45,759 bases of DNA from Prevotellaceae bacterium (lineage in GTDB: Bacteria; Bacteroidota; Bacteroidia; Bacteroidales; UBA932), in NCBI GenBank assembly GCA_031266015.1, contig JAISBU010000040.1, forward strand, positions 1-45,759. Reading direction: 5' to 3'. The number at the start of each line of letters is the position of its first letter. The first letter of the stretch is position 1. The notes beneath the pieces are model-generated. The model saw nothing but the letters and a program-made list of their open reading frames with translations, searched no databases and was not told where the DNA came from. Below, piece after piece: positions 34,119 to 42,044 of the stretch. The position numbers were made by a program, and so were the translations under genes.

Positions 34119-36089
34119 ATGATTGAACAGACCACTATAGATCGAATTTTTGATGCTGCAAATATTGTTGATGTTGTGCAGGATTACATTACTCTCAAAA
34201 AGCGAGGAGTAAATTACATAGCATGTTGCCCCTTTCATAACGAGAAAACTCCTTCTTTCGTAGTATCTCCCGCCAAGAATATTTACAAATGTTTTGGTTG
34301 CGGAAAAGCGGGAAACCCCGTGAGCTTTGTGATGGAGCAGGAAAGCCTGTCCTATGTGGATGCGCTTAAAGCTGTGGCAAAGAAGTACGGTATTGAGGTT
34401 CAAGAGAAAGAGCTATCACCCGAAGAACAGGTACGTAACAATGACCGAGAGAGCATGATGATACTCTCGGCATACGCTCAAGGCTACTTTACAAAAACGC
34501 TGCATACCCACATTGACGGGAAAAATATTGGTCTACCCTACTTTGTTGAACGTGGATTCAGTAAGCAAACCATTGAAAAATTTCAGCTGGGCTACTGCCT
34601 GGATGCACGTGCAGCATTTTCAAATGCAGCGCTGAAGGAAGGTTACAAAAAAGAGTTTTTGACAAAAACCGGACTGTCCATAGAGCGGGATAACGGCGAT
34701 TTGGTGGACAGGTTTTTCGGCCGCGTAATGTTCCCCATACACTCTCTGAGCGGCCGTGTTATTGCCTTTGGCGGACGAACGCTAAAGACAGATAAGACGG
34801 TTGCCAAATATGTAAACTCCCCGGAAAGTGAGATATACCACAAAAGCAGCTCGCTTTACGGAATATTCTTCGCAAAAAAAAGCATGGTGCAGCATAATAA
34901 ATGCTTTTTGGTAGAAGGCTATACCGACGTTATTTCCATGCATCAGGCGGGAGTAGAAAACGTGGTAGCATCAAGCGGAACATCTCTTACAACCGAGCAA
35001 ATTCGCCTCATCCGTCGCTTCACTCCAAACGTTACGGTATTGTATGACGGCGATAACGCGGGCATAAAAGCATCGTTGCGTGGAATTGACATGCTGCTTG
35101 AGGAGGGCATGAATGTAAAAACATTGCTCTTACCCAATGGAGAAGATCCCGATTCATTTGCACGCTCCCGAAGCGCTGGCGAGTTTGCCGCTCACATTGA
35201 TGCGCACGAGGAGGATTTCATCACCTTTAAAACACAGATTCTTCTATCCGATTCCAAGAATGACCCGATAAAAAAAGCCGGCGTAATTCAGGATATTGTC
35301 CGCAGCATTTCCGTTATTCCAGACGGTATCACCCGTAGCGTATACGTGAAGGAGTGCAGCAAAATGATGGACATTAGCGAGGATGTGCTTACACAAGAAA
35401 TTGCCAAGCTGCGCAAAAAGCGCATGTATGACGGACAAACTTTTGCAGCAAAAAAAACTGCTACGCCAACACCCGGTAACGGATATGCGCCTCTACAGGA
35501 CGTACCCCCGGATTTTTCTGCCGAAGACAGTTTTTTACCAGAGCATACTCCTACGCTTCCTTCATTTGTAGAGGGAATTTTCTGCAAGGAGGAAGAGAAG
35601 GAGCTCATATACTATTTACTGAAATTCGGCCGTTCGCCATTAGGCAATACCAGCGTTGCCCAATACATTGTTCAGGAAATGCTCAACGAGGATTTGAGTT
35701 TTCAAAACCTTGAATATCAGCAGGTTTTCGAGGAATACAGGCATATGAGCGAAGAAATGGGAACGGTTGAAACCAAGCACTTTATCAACCACCAGAACCA
35801 GAAAATATCGGAATTGACCATTGATTTGCTTTCTCCAAAATACACGCCAAGCCGCATATGGGAAAAGCGAGGCACACTACATGAGGGTGAAGAAGCCCGC
35901 TTGCACGTTGATGTACCGAAAGCTATTAACGTGTATAAATCAAAAATTGTAACCAGGGCTATTACCGATCTCATGGCTCAAATACAGCGCTCTTCAAATG
36001 AGGAGCTGGACCAAATGATGTATAGATTCCGGGAGCTGAGTAAGTTCAGGACAGAGTTCGCAAAATTGCTGGATAGAGCCGTTTTTTAA
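34119..36089 (+). CDS. dnaG: DNA primase
   Basis: A 656-residue DnaG that makes RNA primers at the replication fork with DnaB. The N-terminal CHC2 zinc finger uses Cys37, His40, Cys58 and Cys61 (CCPFH...YKCFGCG). The catalytic core has RFFGRVMFPIHSLSGRVIAFGGR and EIYHKSSSLYG, and the TOPRIM domain reads LVEGYTDVISMHQAGVENVVASSGTSLT and VLYDGDNAGIKA (metal-binding Asp residues). A linker of about residues 430-480 leads to a C-terminal helical helicase-binding domain (about 485-656). Length is normal. sufE follows after 31 bp. Confidence 0.96.
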   Translation: MIEQTTIDRIFDAANIVDVVQDYITLKKRGVNYIACCPFHNEKTPSFVVSPAKNIYKCFGCGKAGNPVSFVMEQESLSYVDALKAVAKKYGIEVQEKELSPEEQVRNNDRESMMILSAYAQGYFTKTLHTHIDGKNIGLPYFVERGFSKQTIEKFQLGYCLDARAAFSNAALKEGYKKEFLTKTGLSIERDNGDLVDRFFGRVMFPIHSLSGRVIAFGGRTLKTDKTVAKYVNSPESEIYHKSSSLYGIFFAKKSMVQHNKCFLVEGYTDVISMHQAGVENVVASSGTSLTTEQIRLIRRFTPNVTVLYDGDNAGIKASLRGIDMLLEEGMNVKTLLLPNGEDPDSFARSRSAGEFAAHIDAHEEDFITFKTQILLSDSKNDPIKKAGVIQDIVRSISVIPDGITRSVYVKECSKMMDISEDVLTQEIAKLRKKRMYDGQTFAAKKTATPTPGNGYAPLQDVPPDFSAEDSFLPEHTPTLPSFVEGIFCKEEEKELIYYLLKFGRSPLGNTSVAQYIVQEMLNEDLSFQNLEYQQVFEEYRHMSEEMGTVETKHFINHQNQKISELTIDLLSPKYTPSRIWEKRGTLHEGEEARLHVDVPKAINVYKSKIVTRAITDLMAQIQRSSNEELDQMMYRFRELSKFRTEFAKLLDRAVF

Positions 36090-36120
36090 TGATAGATAAA
36101 ATCCATCAGCTTTTTAAACC

Positions 36121-36546
36121 ATGACTATAAATCAAATTCAAGACGAAATAGTAGAAGAGTTCGGCGTATTTACCGAGTGGTTGGATAAGTATGCTTACCT
36201 TATTGAGCTGGGCAAAAATCTTGCTCCATACAACGATAAGCGCAAGGTAGAGCAAAATCTGATTCAAGGCTGCCAGAGCCGGGTGTGGCTTGATGCGGAG
36301 TTGGTTAACGGCAAAATTATGTACACGGCCGACAGCGACGCTATTATTACTAAGGGAATTATATCTTTGCTGGTACGCGTATTCTCAAATCAAACACCTC
36401 AGAATATTATCAACGCAAAGGTTACTTTTACAGATAAGATCGGATTGCGTGAAAACCTTTCGCCCACTCGTGCCAACGGACTACTGAGCATGCTAAAGCA
36501 AATAAAACTGTACGCGATTGCTTTTGCCGCAAAAACAGAAAATTAA
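36121..36546 (+). CDS. sufE: SufE family cysteine desulfuration protein
   Basis: A 141-residue sulfur-acceptor protein of Fe-S cluster assembly. The active Cys51 is in LIQGCQSRVW, at the same number as in E. coli SufE. Other family features are the opening EIVEEFGVFTEWLDKYAYLIELGKNL, the DAIITKGIISLLVRVFSNQTP segment, and LSPTRANGLLSMLKQIK. It accepts persulfide sulfur from a SufS-type desulfurase, which is not in the window. Its stop overlaps the stop of the convergent ABC gene by 4 bp. Confidence 0.93.
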   Translation: MTINQIQDEIVEEFGVFTEWLDKYAYLIELGKNLAPYNDKRKVEQNLIQGCQSRVWLDAELVNGKIMYTADSDAIITKGIISLLVRVFSNQTPQNIINAKVTFTDKIGLRENLSPTRANGLLSMLKQIKLYAIAFAAKTEN

Positions 36547-38120
36547 TATGCTGCTGCAATTAACCTCCGTGTGTATTCTGCTTGCGGATGCTCAAAAAGG
36601 GCTTCCGTATCATTAATTTCAACCAAATTTCCACGCTGCATTACCATCACACGATCACTGATTTGCCTTACAACACCCAAATCGTGTGAGATAAAAATGT
36701 AGCTCAATCCCAGCTCTTTTTTCAAGTCTGCAAGCAGCTGCAAAACTTGCGCCTGAATTGACACATCCAGAGCAGAAACCGACTCATCACAAATTAGTAT
36801 CTTCGGGTGCACAGCAAGCGCTCTGGCAATGACAATGCGCTGCCGCTGGCCTCCGCTTAACTCATGCGGAAAGCGGGTGTAGTAAATTTCATCCAACCCC
36901 ACCTTTTGCAGCAATCTACAAACCTCATCTACAGCCTCCTTCTTACCCGAACAAATACCATGAACAAGCATGGATTCCATAATTGCCTCACCTATTCTCA
37001 TTCGTGGATTTAGCGACGAATATGGATCTTGGAATACCAGCTGTACACTACGACGAAACTGCTTCAACGGCTCTCCCTGAATATGATTAATCTGTTCGCC
37101 GTTAAAAAATATTTCTCCCTGCTGTGCGGTAACCAGCTGCATAATACTGCGTCCCAATGTAGTTTTTCCGCATCCCGACTCTCCGACCAAGCCTAATGTT
37201 TCGCCCTTAAATAAATCCAGTGAAATATTATTTACAGCGGTAAATGTATGCAGTGGTTTACCAAAAAGTGATGACTTGGTTACAAACGTTGTGCTAAGGT
37301 TTTTAATGGAAAGCAGAATATTATTCTCATCGCTACTACTGATATGCTCCTCAACTTTTTTCTTTCTCCTACGAGCATTTATAAGTTGCTTTGTATAAGA
37401 ATGTTGCGGATTAATCATGATATCATGCGCACTACCCTGCTCTACTATTACACCGTGCTGCATTACTGCAACTTTTTCGCAAATTGCCAACACTATGCTT
37501 AAATCATGGCTCACAAAAAGCATAGCCATACCATATTGCTGTTGCAACTTTTTTAGCAACTGCAAAACCTCACGCTGCACCGTAACATCAAGAGCGGTGG
37601 TAGGTTCGTCAGCTATGAGCAGCTGTGGTTCACAAGCAATAGCCATAGCTATCATCACACGTTGTAGCTGTCCGCCGCTTAGCTGATGAGGATATTTTCT
37701 GAAGCTCTCTTCAGGTCGTGGAATCATAACCTCAGAAAAGAGCTGCAACGTTTTTTCCTTAGCCTGCCGCTTATTCATTTTCTTGTGAAGTTGCAACACC
37801 TCACACACCTGTTTACCACAACGCAATGCCGGATTCAAGGCCGTCATTGGCTCCTGAAATATCATAGAAATATCTTTCCCCCGTAGATTGCAGCGCTCTT
37901 TTTCCGAAAGGGATAGTAAATCTACTCCGTTGAAAAATATGTTACCCGACTCTTTCGCCGCTTGAGGAAGCAAGCCCATTACCGCCAAAGAGGTCATACT
38001 TTTTCCGGAGCCGGACTCTCCCACCAAACCTAACGTTTGTCCACACTCAATGTTGAGTGAAATATTTCTCACCACAGAGCGGATACCAAAAGAAACTGAT
38101 AGGTTTGATATGGATAGCAT
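36543..38120 (-). CDS. oligopeptide-type ABC transporter, fused double ATP-binding protein
   Basis: A 525-residue protein with two complete OppD/OppF-type ATPase domains (about residues 1-250 and 270-525), as in GsiA or YejF. Walker A motifs are GESGSGKSM and GESGCGKTT, signatures LSGGQLQRV and LSGGQRQRI, Walker B LLIADEPTTALDV and ILICDESVSALDV. The second domain keeps the family QDPYSSLNPRMRIG block. It would energise uptake or export of peptides or similar solutes. Permease and binding-protein genes are not beside it, so they lie elsewhere. It is 33 bp after the argE-like gene and may be co-transcribed with it. Confidence 0.92.
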   Translation of the reverse strand: MLSISNLSVSFGIRSVVRNISLNIECGQTLGLVGESGSGKSMTSLAVMGLLPQAAKESGNIFFNGVDLLSLSEKERCNLRGKDISMIFQEPMTALNPALRCGKQVCEVLQLHKKMNKRQAKEKTLQLFSEVMIPRPEESFRKYPHQLSGGQLQRVMIAMAIACEPQLLIADEPTTALDVTVQREVLQLLKKLQQQYGMAMLFVSHDLSIVLAICEKVAVMQHGVIVEQGSAHDIMINPQHSYTKQLINARRRKKKVEEHISSSDENNILLSIKNLSTTFVTKSSLFGKPLHTFTAVNNISLDLFKGETLGLVGESGCGKTTLGRSIMQLVTAQQGEIFFNGEQINHIQGEPLKQFRRSVQLVFQDPYSSLNPRMRIGEAIMESMLVHGICSGKKEAVDEVCRLLQKVGLDEIYYTRFPHELSGGQRQRIVIARALAVHPKILICDESVSALDVSIQAQVLQLLADLKKELGLSYIFISHDLGVVRQISDRVMVMQRGNLVEINDTEALFEHPQAEYTRRLIAAAY

Positions 38121-38153
38121 AAATAGATTTTTATCTCAAAGCCATGAGAACAA

Positions 38154-39203
38154 TTAAAATTTTAGAATTTCGAGCAGCTCCCCGTATATGTTTATCGCTT
38201 CTTCTATTTCACTTATATAAACGTACTCATCAGCCGAATGCGAACGAGCGGAATCTCCGGGTCCCATTTTCAGCGCCGGTAATTTGAGCAGCGCAATATC
38301 ACTTGTTGTTGGAGATACGTATGTTTCTCTACCAATCTTTTTAGCAGCAACCACCAACGGATGCTCATCAGCAATGCTCGACGCACAAATGCGCGTAGAG
38401 CGTGGTTGCACATCGCACTTCACATTTGCACGAATAACATCTACAATATCCTGATTATCAAAAACATCCGTAGGACGAACATCTACCACAAACTTACATT
38501 CGGCAGGAACTACGTTGTGCTGCGTACCGCAGGAAATCATGGTTACAGTCATTTTGACCTCTCCCATGCGCTCCGATTTTTTCGGAAACTTGTACGTCCT
38601 AAACCAGCTTATATCATCCACCGCATGATATAGCGCATTATCACCTTCGTTGCGAGCGGCGTGCCCTTGCTTGCCATGTGCCGTACAATCCAGCACCATA
38701 AGTCCACGCTCGCCCACTGCTGCCTGCATTTGTGTAGGCTCACCCACTATAGCGCAATCAATTTTACCCAGCAAAGGTTTTAAAGATTCTATTCCATTAG
38801 GTCCTTGCACTTCCTCCTCTGCAACAATGGCTAAAACTAGATTAAAAGGCAATGTTTTGTCGTAAAAATTACAGTAGACCGCAATAAGTGACACCACAGA
38901 AGCCCCGGCATCATTGCTTCCCAGACCATACAACTTACCTCCTTCAACCATGGGAGTAAATGGATCCTTTGTATAACTCGCCGCAGGACGTACTGTGTCA
39001 TGATGTGAACAAAGTAGCAAAGTTGGTTTTGCAGCATCGTAGCTTTTGCAAAACGAAAAAACGTTATTCAAATGTCGCTTAGGTGCAACGTTGCGCTCCT
39101 GCAAAAAATCAAAAATAATTTGAGCCGTTGCGCTCTCCTCACGCGAAATTGAGGGAGTAGAAATCAGCTGCTGCAAAAGGGATATGGTGAATTGCAAGGT
39201 CAT
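38154..39203 (-). CDS. M20 family metallopeptidase, acetylornithine-deacetylase type
   Basis: A 349-residue di-zinc deacetylase of the ArgE/DapE group. Metal-site motifs are LLLCSHHDTV (His and Asp), YGLGSNDAGAS, the catalytic and metal Glu in VAEEEVQGPNG, GEPT, and a final His in ARSHSADEYV. The dimerisation lid (about residues 165-265) is present. With argB 1.7 kb away on the same strand, the likely job is hydrolysis of an N-acyl-ornithine (or citrulline) in arginine synthesis; some Bacteroidota use N-succinyl instead of N-acetyl intermediates. The exact acyl group cannot be read from sequence. Confidence 0.85.
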   Translation of the reverse strand: MTLQFTISLLQQLISTPSISREESATAQIIFDFLQERNVAPKRHLNNVFSFCKSYDAAKPTLLLCSHHDTVRPAASYTKDPFTPMVEGGKLYGLGSNDAGASVVSLIAVYCNFYDKTLPFNLVLAIVAEEEVQGPNGIESLKPLLGKIDCAIVGEPTQMQAAVGERGLMVLDCTAHGKQGHAARNEGDNALYHAVDDISWFRTYKFPKKSERMGEVKMTVTMISCGTQHNVVPAECKFVVDVRPTDVFDNQDIVDVIRANVKCDVQPRSTRICASSIADEHPLVVAAKKIGRETYVSPTTSDIALLKLPALKMGPGDSARSHSADEYVYISEIEEAINIYGELLEILKF

Positions 39204-39220
39204 TTACGTTTTGCTATTTA

Positions 39221-39236
39221 GTTGTAAAGTTACAAC
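39221..39236 (-). promoter_or_regulatory. palindromic operator-like site at the argE-like promoter
   Basis: GTTGTAA-AG-TTACAAC is a perfect 7-2-7 inverted repeat ending 18 bp before the ATG at 39203. On the minus strand it overlaps TAACTTTA, close to the -7 consensus, with an ATTG 19 bp further upstream. The overlap with the -7 element suggests repression; an arginine repressor is one option, but this is inference. Confidence 0.4.
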
Positions 39237-39327
39237 AATACAACGTATTTTCAATACATTTTTCAAGATGATAAAAATCAATATGTTAAAAACCGATTTA
39301 CTATGCCTCTTACATTTTTAGTTAAAA

Positions 39328-39368
39328 TTTTGGACAAATTCATTTTTTAATCGTAAATTTGTCCAAAA
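39328..39368 (+). promoter_or_regulatory. palindrome carrying the promoter of the AAA ATPase gene
   Basis: Arms TTTTGGACAAATT (39328-39340) and AATTTGTCCAAAA (39356-39368) are perfectly complementary around a 15-nt centre. The left arm supplies a -33 TTTG (39329-39332), and the right arm supplies the -7 element TAAATTTG (39354-39361) at a 21-bp spacing. The last base of the palindrome is the A of the ATG at 39368, so transcription would start at or near the start codon. A related palindrome lies behind the gene at 40524-40566. Confidence 0.65.
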
Positions 39369-40519
39369 TGACCTTTATGATACGTAGAGAAATAGCAAAT
39401 AAATTGTTGGAAATGGCGACTAAATACCCTATTCTAACGCTTACAGGACCTCGACAATCAGGAAAATCAACGCTGCTCAAAAAGGTGTTTCCGGAGTACG
39501 AATATGTATCTTTGGAAGACCCCGATATGAGAATGTTTGCACAGGAGGATCCACGTCAATTTTTGGCAAACTACCCTAACAAAGCGTTTATTGATGAGGT
39601 GCAGCGTGTGCCCTCTCTATTCTCATACCTACAAACTCACGTGGATAATTCGGGAAAAGAGGGTATGTACTTGCTTGCAGGTTCGCAAAACTTTTTGCTC
39701 ATGCAGTCCATTACGCAATCGCTTGCGGGAAGAACCGCCGTAATGAAGCTGCTCCCATTTTCTCACGCAGAGATGAAGCGTGAAAAAATTTTGCCGACAA
39801 CTCTACACGAAGAAATTTTTAAAGGCGCTTATCCCCGCATATACAAGAGCAACATACACCCCACTGATTTTTATCCGCACTACATTCAAACTTACGTGGA
39901 GCGCGATGTGCACCTAATGCAAAGCATCGAAGATTTAAGCAAGTTCATTCGCTTTGTGAAACTTTGCGCAGGGCGAATTGGGCAGCTGCTCAACTACACC
40001 TCGCTTGCAAACGACTGTGGTATCTCTGCCTCAACGGCGCAGGCGTGGATTTCGGTACTTGAGGCAAGCTACATTGTTTACCTGCTCAAGCCGGAGTTTA
40101 ATAACTACTCCAAGCGGTTGGTAAAAACGCCTAAACTATACTTTTACGACACCGGCTTAGCTTGCTCGCTGCTCGAAATTAAGGAAGCCAAGCAGGTAGC
40201 CACCCACTTTTTGCGCGGAGGACTTTTTGAAAATTTGGTAGTAAACGAGTTCGTTAAGGACGCTTACAACAAGGGCGAAGAGCCGCTGCTAAGTTTTTGG
40301 AGAGATAAGACAGGCAACGAGGTAGACTTAATATACACCGCCAACAGCATACAGTACGCCTACGAAATAAAGGCAGGGCATACCTACTCCTCCGATTACT
40401 TTAAAGGGCTTACGCTATGGGCAAAAGATACCGCTGCACAGCCCGTGCAATGCAACGTGGTATACGCAGGCGCAAAAGACTTAAGCATTCAAAAAGGCAA
40501 TGTTTTTGGGTGGCGATAA
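39368..40519 (+). CDS. AAA ATPase with C-terminal DUF4143 (nuclease-like) domain
   Basis: A 383-residue protein from ATG 39368; a TTG at 39359 would add three residues but lies inside the promoter palindrome. The N-terminal AAA_14 domain shows Walker A GPRQSGKST (about residues 27-35) and Walker B KAFIDEVQR, then LLAGSQNF with the sensor polar residue and SLAGRTAVMKLLPFSH. A winged-helix-like part follows (QLLNYTSLANDCGISASTAQAWISVLEASYIVYLL). The C-terminal domain has RDKTGNEVDLIY and YEIKAG, a D...ExK arrangement of restriction-endonuclease type. Genes of this family are numerous and patchy in Bacteroidota and their role is unknown. No partner gene is beside it, and both ends are palindromes. 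Confidence 0.85.
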   Translation: MTFMIRREIANKLLEMATKYPILTLTGPRQSGKSTLLKKVFPEYEYVSLEDPDMRMFAQEDPRQFLANYPNKAFIDEVQRVPSLFSYLQTHVDNSGKEGMYLLAGSQNFLLMQSITQSLAGRTAVMKLLPFSHAEMKREKILPTTLHEEIFKGAYPRIYKSNIHPTDFYPHYIQTYVERDVHLMQSIEDLSKFIRFVKLCAGRIGQLLNYTSLANDCGISASTAQAWISVLEASYIVYLLKPEFNNYSKRLVKTPKLYFYDTGLACSLLEIKEAKQVATHFLRGGLFENLVVNEFVKDAYNKGEEPLLSFWRDKTGNEVDLIYTANSIQYAYEIKAGHTYSSDYFKGLTLWAKDTAAQPVQCNVVYAGAKDLSIQKGNVFGWR

Positions 40520-40523
40520 TTGC

Positions 40524-40566
40524 AAAACGGACAAATCCACTTTTCAATCGTGGATTTGTCCGTTTT
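40524..40566. terminator. palindrome behind the ATPase gene, likely bidirectional terminator
   Basis: A perfect 17-bp stem, AAAACGGACAAATCCAC (40524-40540) with GTGGATTTGTCCGTTTT (40550-40566), has a 9-nt loop and flanking A and T runs. It starts 4 bp after the ATPase stop. Its GGACAAAT arms and its centre (TTTTCAATCGT against TTTTTAATCGT) match the upstream palindrome, so the two are copies of one element. Confidence 0.8.
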
Positions 40567-40914
40567 TTGGAAAAACAACAATTTCAATCTATGCGATGAA
40601 ACTGTTGTTTCATTTGTGAGTTGTATTACTTCGTATCTTGTAATTTCCACCTTGAATTTTTCAAATTCTTCTCCGCTATAAGTCGTGCGACAACCCATTG
40701 CGAATATCCAACCAGTCAATCAACGACTGCGCATGTCAATATAGCCCGCCTGCTGCGCCTGCCACAAAGTATCTTTTGGCGAGGGCTTAAAGGCAAAACC
40801 CTTTTCTGCCAAAAAATCTTTGATAACCTTTCACGCCAAGTCAACGGTAAACTCAAAAAATACTTTCTCAAAATTTTGGAATCGCTGCTTTCAACGTATG
40901 TCCTGATTTTTCAT
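40567..40914 (-). pseudogene. decayed HI0074-like nucleotidyltransferase substrate-binding (HEPN-type) protein
   Basis: Starting at ATG 40914, only 8 bp after the argB stop, the frame reads MKNQDIR(stop)KQRFQNFEK, then an apparent deletion of about 20 codons, FFEFTVDLA(stop)KVIKDFLAEKGFAF, KPSPKDTLWQAQQAGYID, a shift to AQSLIDWLDIRNGLSHD, and another shift to YSGEEFEKFKVEITRY. This is the HI0074 family, which normally has DIRWKQRFQNF and ELAWK, so both stops (TGA 40893-40891 and 40833-40831) are at Trp positions. The family forms the HEPN half of HEPN/MNT toxin-antitoxin pairs. No nucleotidyltransferase partner remains. Similarity fades toward about 40640. Confidence 0.75.
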
Positions 40915-40921
40915 ATCGCAG

Positions 40922-41689
40922 CTACTTTATGGTTGTCCCGCCACCTGTATTTATGGCCGTTGCATGTTTTATCAACACCTCTTTCACTCCCGAGTCAATT
41001 GCCTTAAAGGCATTGTCTACCTTAGGAATCATGCCACCGCTAATTATACCTTGCACCTTATATTCTGCGTACATATCTCGTGTGATTTCCGGAATCACGC
41101 TGCTATCGTCATCAAGATTGCTGAGCACTCCCTTCTTTTCAAAACAAAAAATAAGGCGTGTGGGGGTAATGTGGCTCATGGCAATTGCCAATGATGACGC
41201 CACTGTGTCTGCGTTGCTATTCAACAATGTGCCTTTTGTATCGTGAGTAATTGCACTAAAAACCGGCACAGCACCTTGCTCCATCACGCTACGCAAAAAT
41301 CCGACATTTACGCGAGCCGGCGAAATATCACCCACAAAACCATAATCTATCGGCAAAGGATTACGCTTAACCGCCGGAATGGTGTTGGCATCTGCGCCAG
41401 ATAAACCCAATGCCGTGCAGCCATTGGCGTAGAGCTGTGCTACAATACTCTTATTTATCCATCCGGCATAGACCATGGTCACAACCTTTAGAGTTTCCGC
41501 ATCGGTAACACGCCGACCATCTATCATTTGTGCCTGAATATCAAGCATTTCGCTCAACTTGGTTGACAACTGTCCTCCGCCATGTACCAGCATTTTGAAC
41601 CCTCTAATGGCCGAAAAATCTACTAAAAACGACTTCAAGGCCTGCTCGTTGTCTATAACGTTACCGCCTATTTTTATTACGTTCAGCAT
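40922..41689 (-). CDS. argB: acetylglutamate kinase
   Basis: A 255-residue amino-acid kinase of arginine synthesis, phosphorylating N-acyl-glutamate. Family motifs are the N-terminal IKIGGNVIDN, the glycine loop LVHGGGQLSTKL, GLSGADANTIPAVKR, ALLNSNADTVASSLAIAM-like residues (GTLLNSNADTVASSLA), the GGMIPKVDNAFKAIDSGVKEVLI substrate block, and a final NTGGGTTI. Length fits the short, arginine-insensitive type. In some Bacteroidota the substrate is N-succinylglutamate, which cannot be excluded. It is on the same strand as the argE-like gene, separated by the two insertions at 39328-40914. Confidence 0.94.
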   Translation of the reverse strand: MLNVIKIGGNVIDNEQALKSFLVDFSAIRGFKMLVHGGGQLSTKLSEMLDIQAQMIDGRRVTDAETLKVVTMVYAGWINKSIVAQLYANGCTALGLSGADANTIPAVKRNPLPIDYGFVGDISPARVNVGFLRSVMEQGAVPVFSAITHDTKGTLLNSNADTVASSLAIAMSHITPTRLIFCFEKKGVLSNLDDDSSVIPEITRDMYAEYKVQGIISGGMIPKVDNAFKAIDSGVKEVLIKHATAINTGGGTTIK

Positions 41690-41690
41690 A

Positions 41691-41722
41691 ATTGCCAGTA
41701 TCTTTAAATTTTTGTATCTTTG
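41691..41722 (+). promoter_or_regulatory. Bacteroidota-type promoter for the small membrane protein and hom
   Basis: ATTG at 41691-41694 and TATCTTTG at 41715-41722 with a 20-bp spacer match the -33/-7 pattern. It is 57 bp before the ATG at 41780 and starts right behind the divergent argB start codon. Confidence 0.6.
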
Positions 41723-41779
41723 TCGTGTATATGTATTTTACAAATTTACGAGTTTTTCACAGCAAAAAAAAAATTAACC

Positions 41780-42001
41780 ATGCCAACCATTGTAATTGAC
41801 ATCATCGGCTATTTGGCGCCTGCTTTTTTGGTGCTTTCATTCCTGTTTAAAGACGTAATCAAATTGCGCCTGATCAACACTATCGGGTGTACACTTTTCA
41901 TTATTTACGGAATGTTTATTTCCGCATATCCGGTGGTAATAGCGAACGCTTTTATCGTAATAATAAATCTGTATCACTTAGTTACAAGCAAAAAGGCGTA
42001 A
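41780..42001 (+). CDS. small YgjV-like inner-membrane protein
   Basis: A 73-residue, strongly hydrophobic protein with three predicted membrane segments (about residues 6-22, 32-46, 49-67) and the pattern IGYLAPAFLVLSFLFKDVIKLRLINTIGCTLFIIYG. This is the repeat unit of YgjV-like membrane proteins, here as a single short copy. ATG 41780 is used because the promoter ends at 41722 and the hydrophobic core begins right after it; an upstream in-frame start at 41720 lies within the promoter. Function is unknown. It is 43 bp before hom. Confidence 0.65.
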   Translation: MPTIVIDIIGYLAPAFLVLSFLFKDVIKLRLINTIGCTLFIIYGMFISAYPVVIANAFIVIINLYHLVTSKKA

Positions 42002-42044
42002 GACTTTCGAGTGTTCAGCAGTTCAACAATTCACATAGCAGACA

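Noticed and set aside
39359..39367. TTG at 39359 as the start of the AAA ATPase gene
   Set aside because: It lies inside the -7 element and the palindrome arm; the ATG at 39368 fits the promoter position better.
890..40893. Genetic code with TGA read as tryptophan
   Set aside because: All intact core genes lack internal TGA, use TGG for Trp, and the aminotransferase gene ends in TGA overlapping the next start codon.
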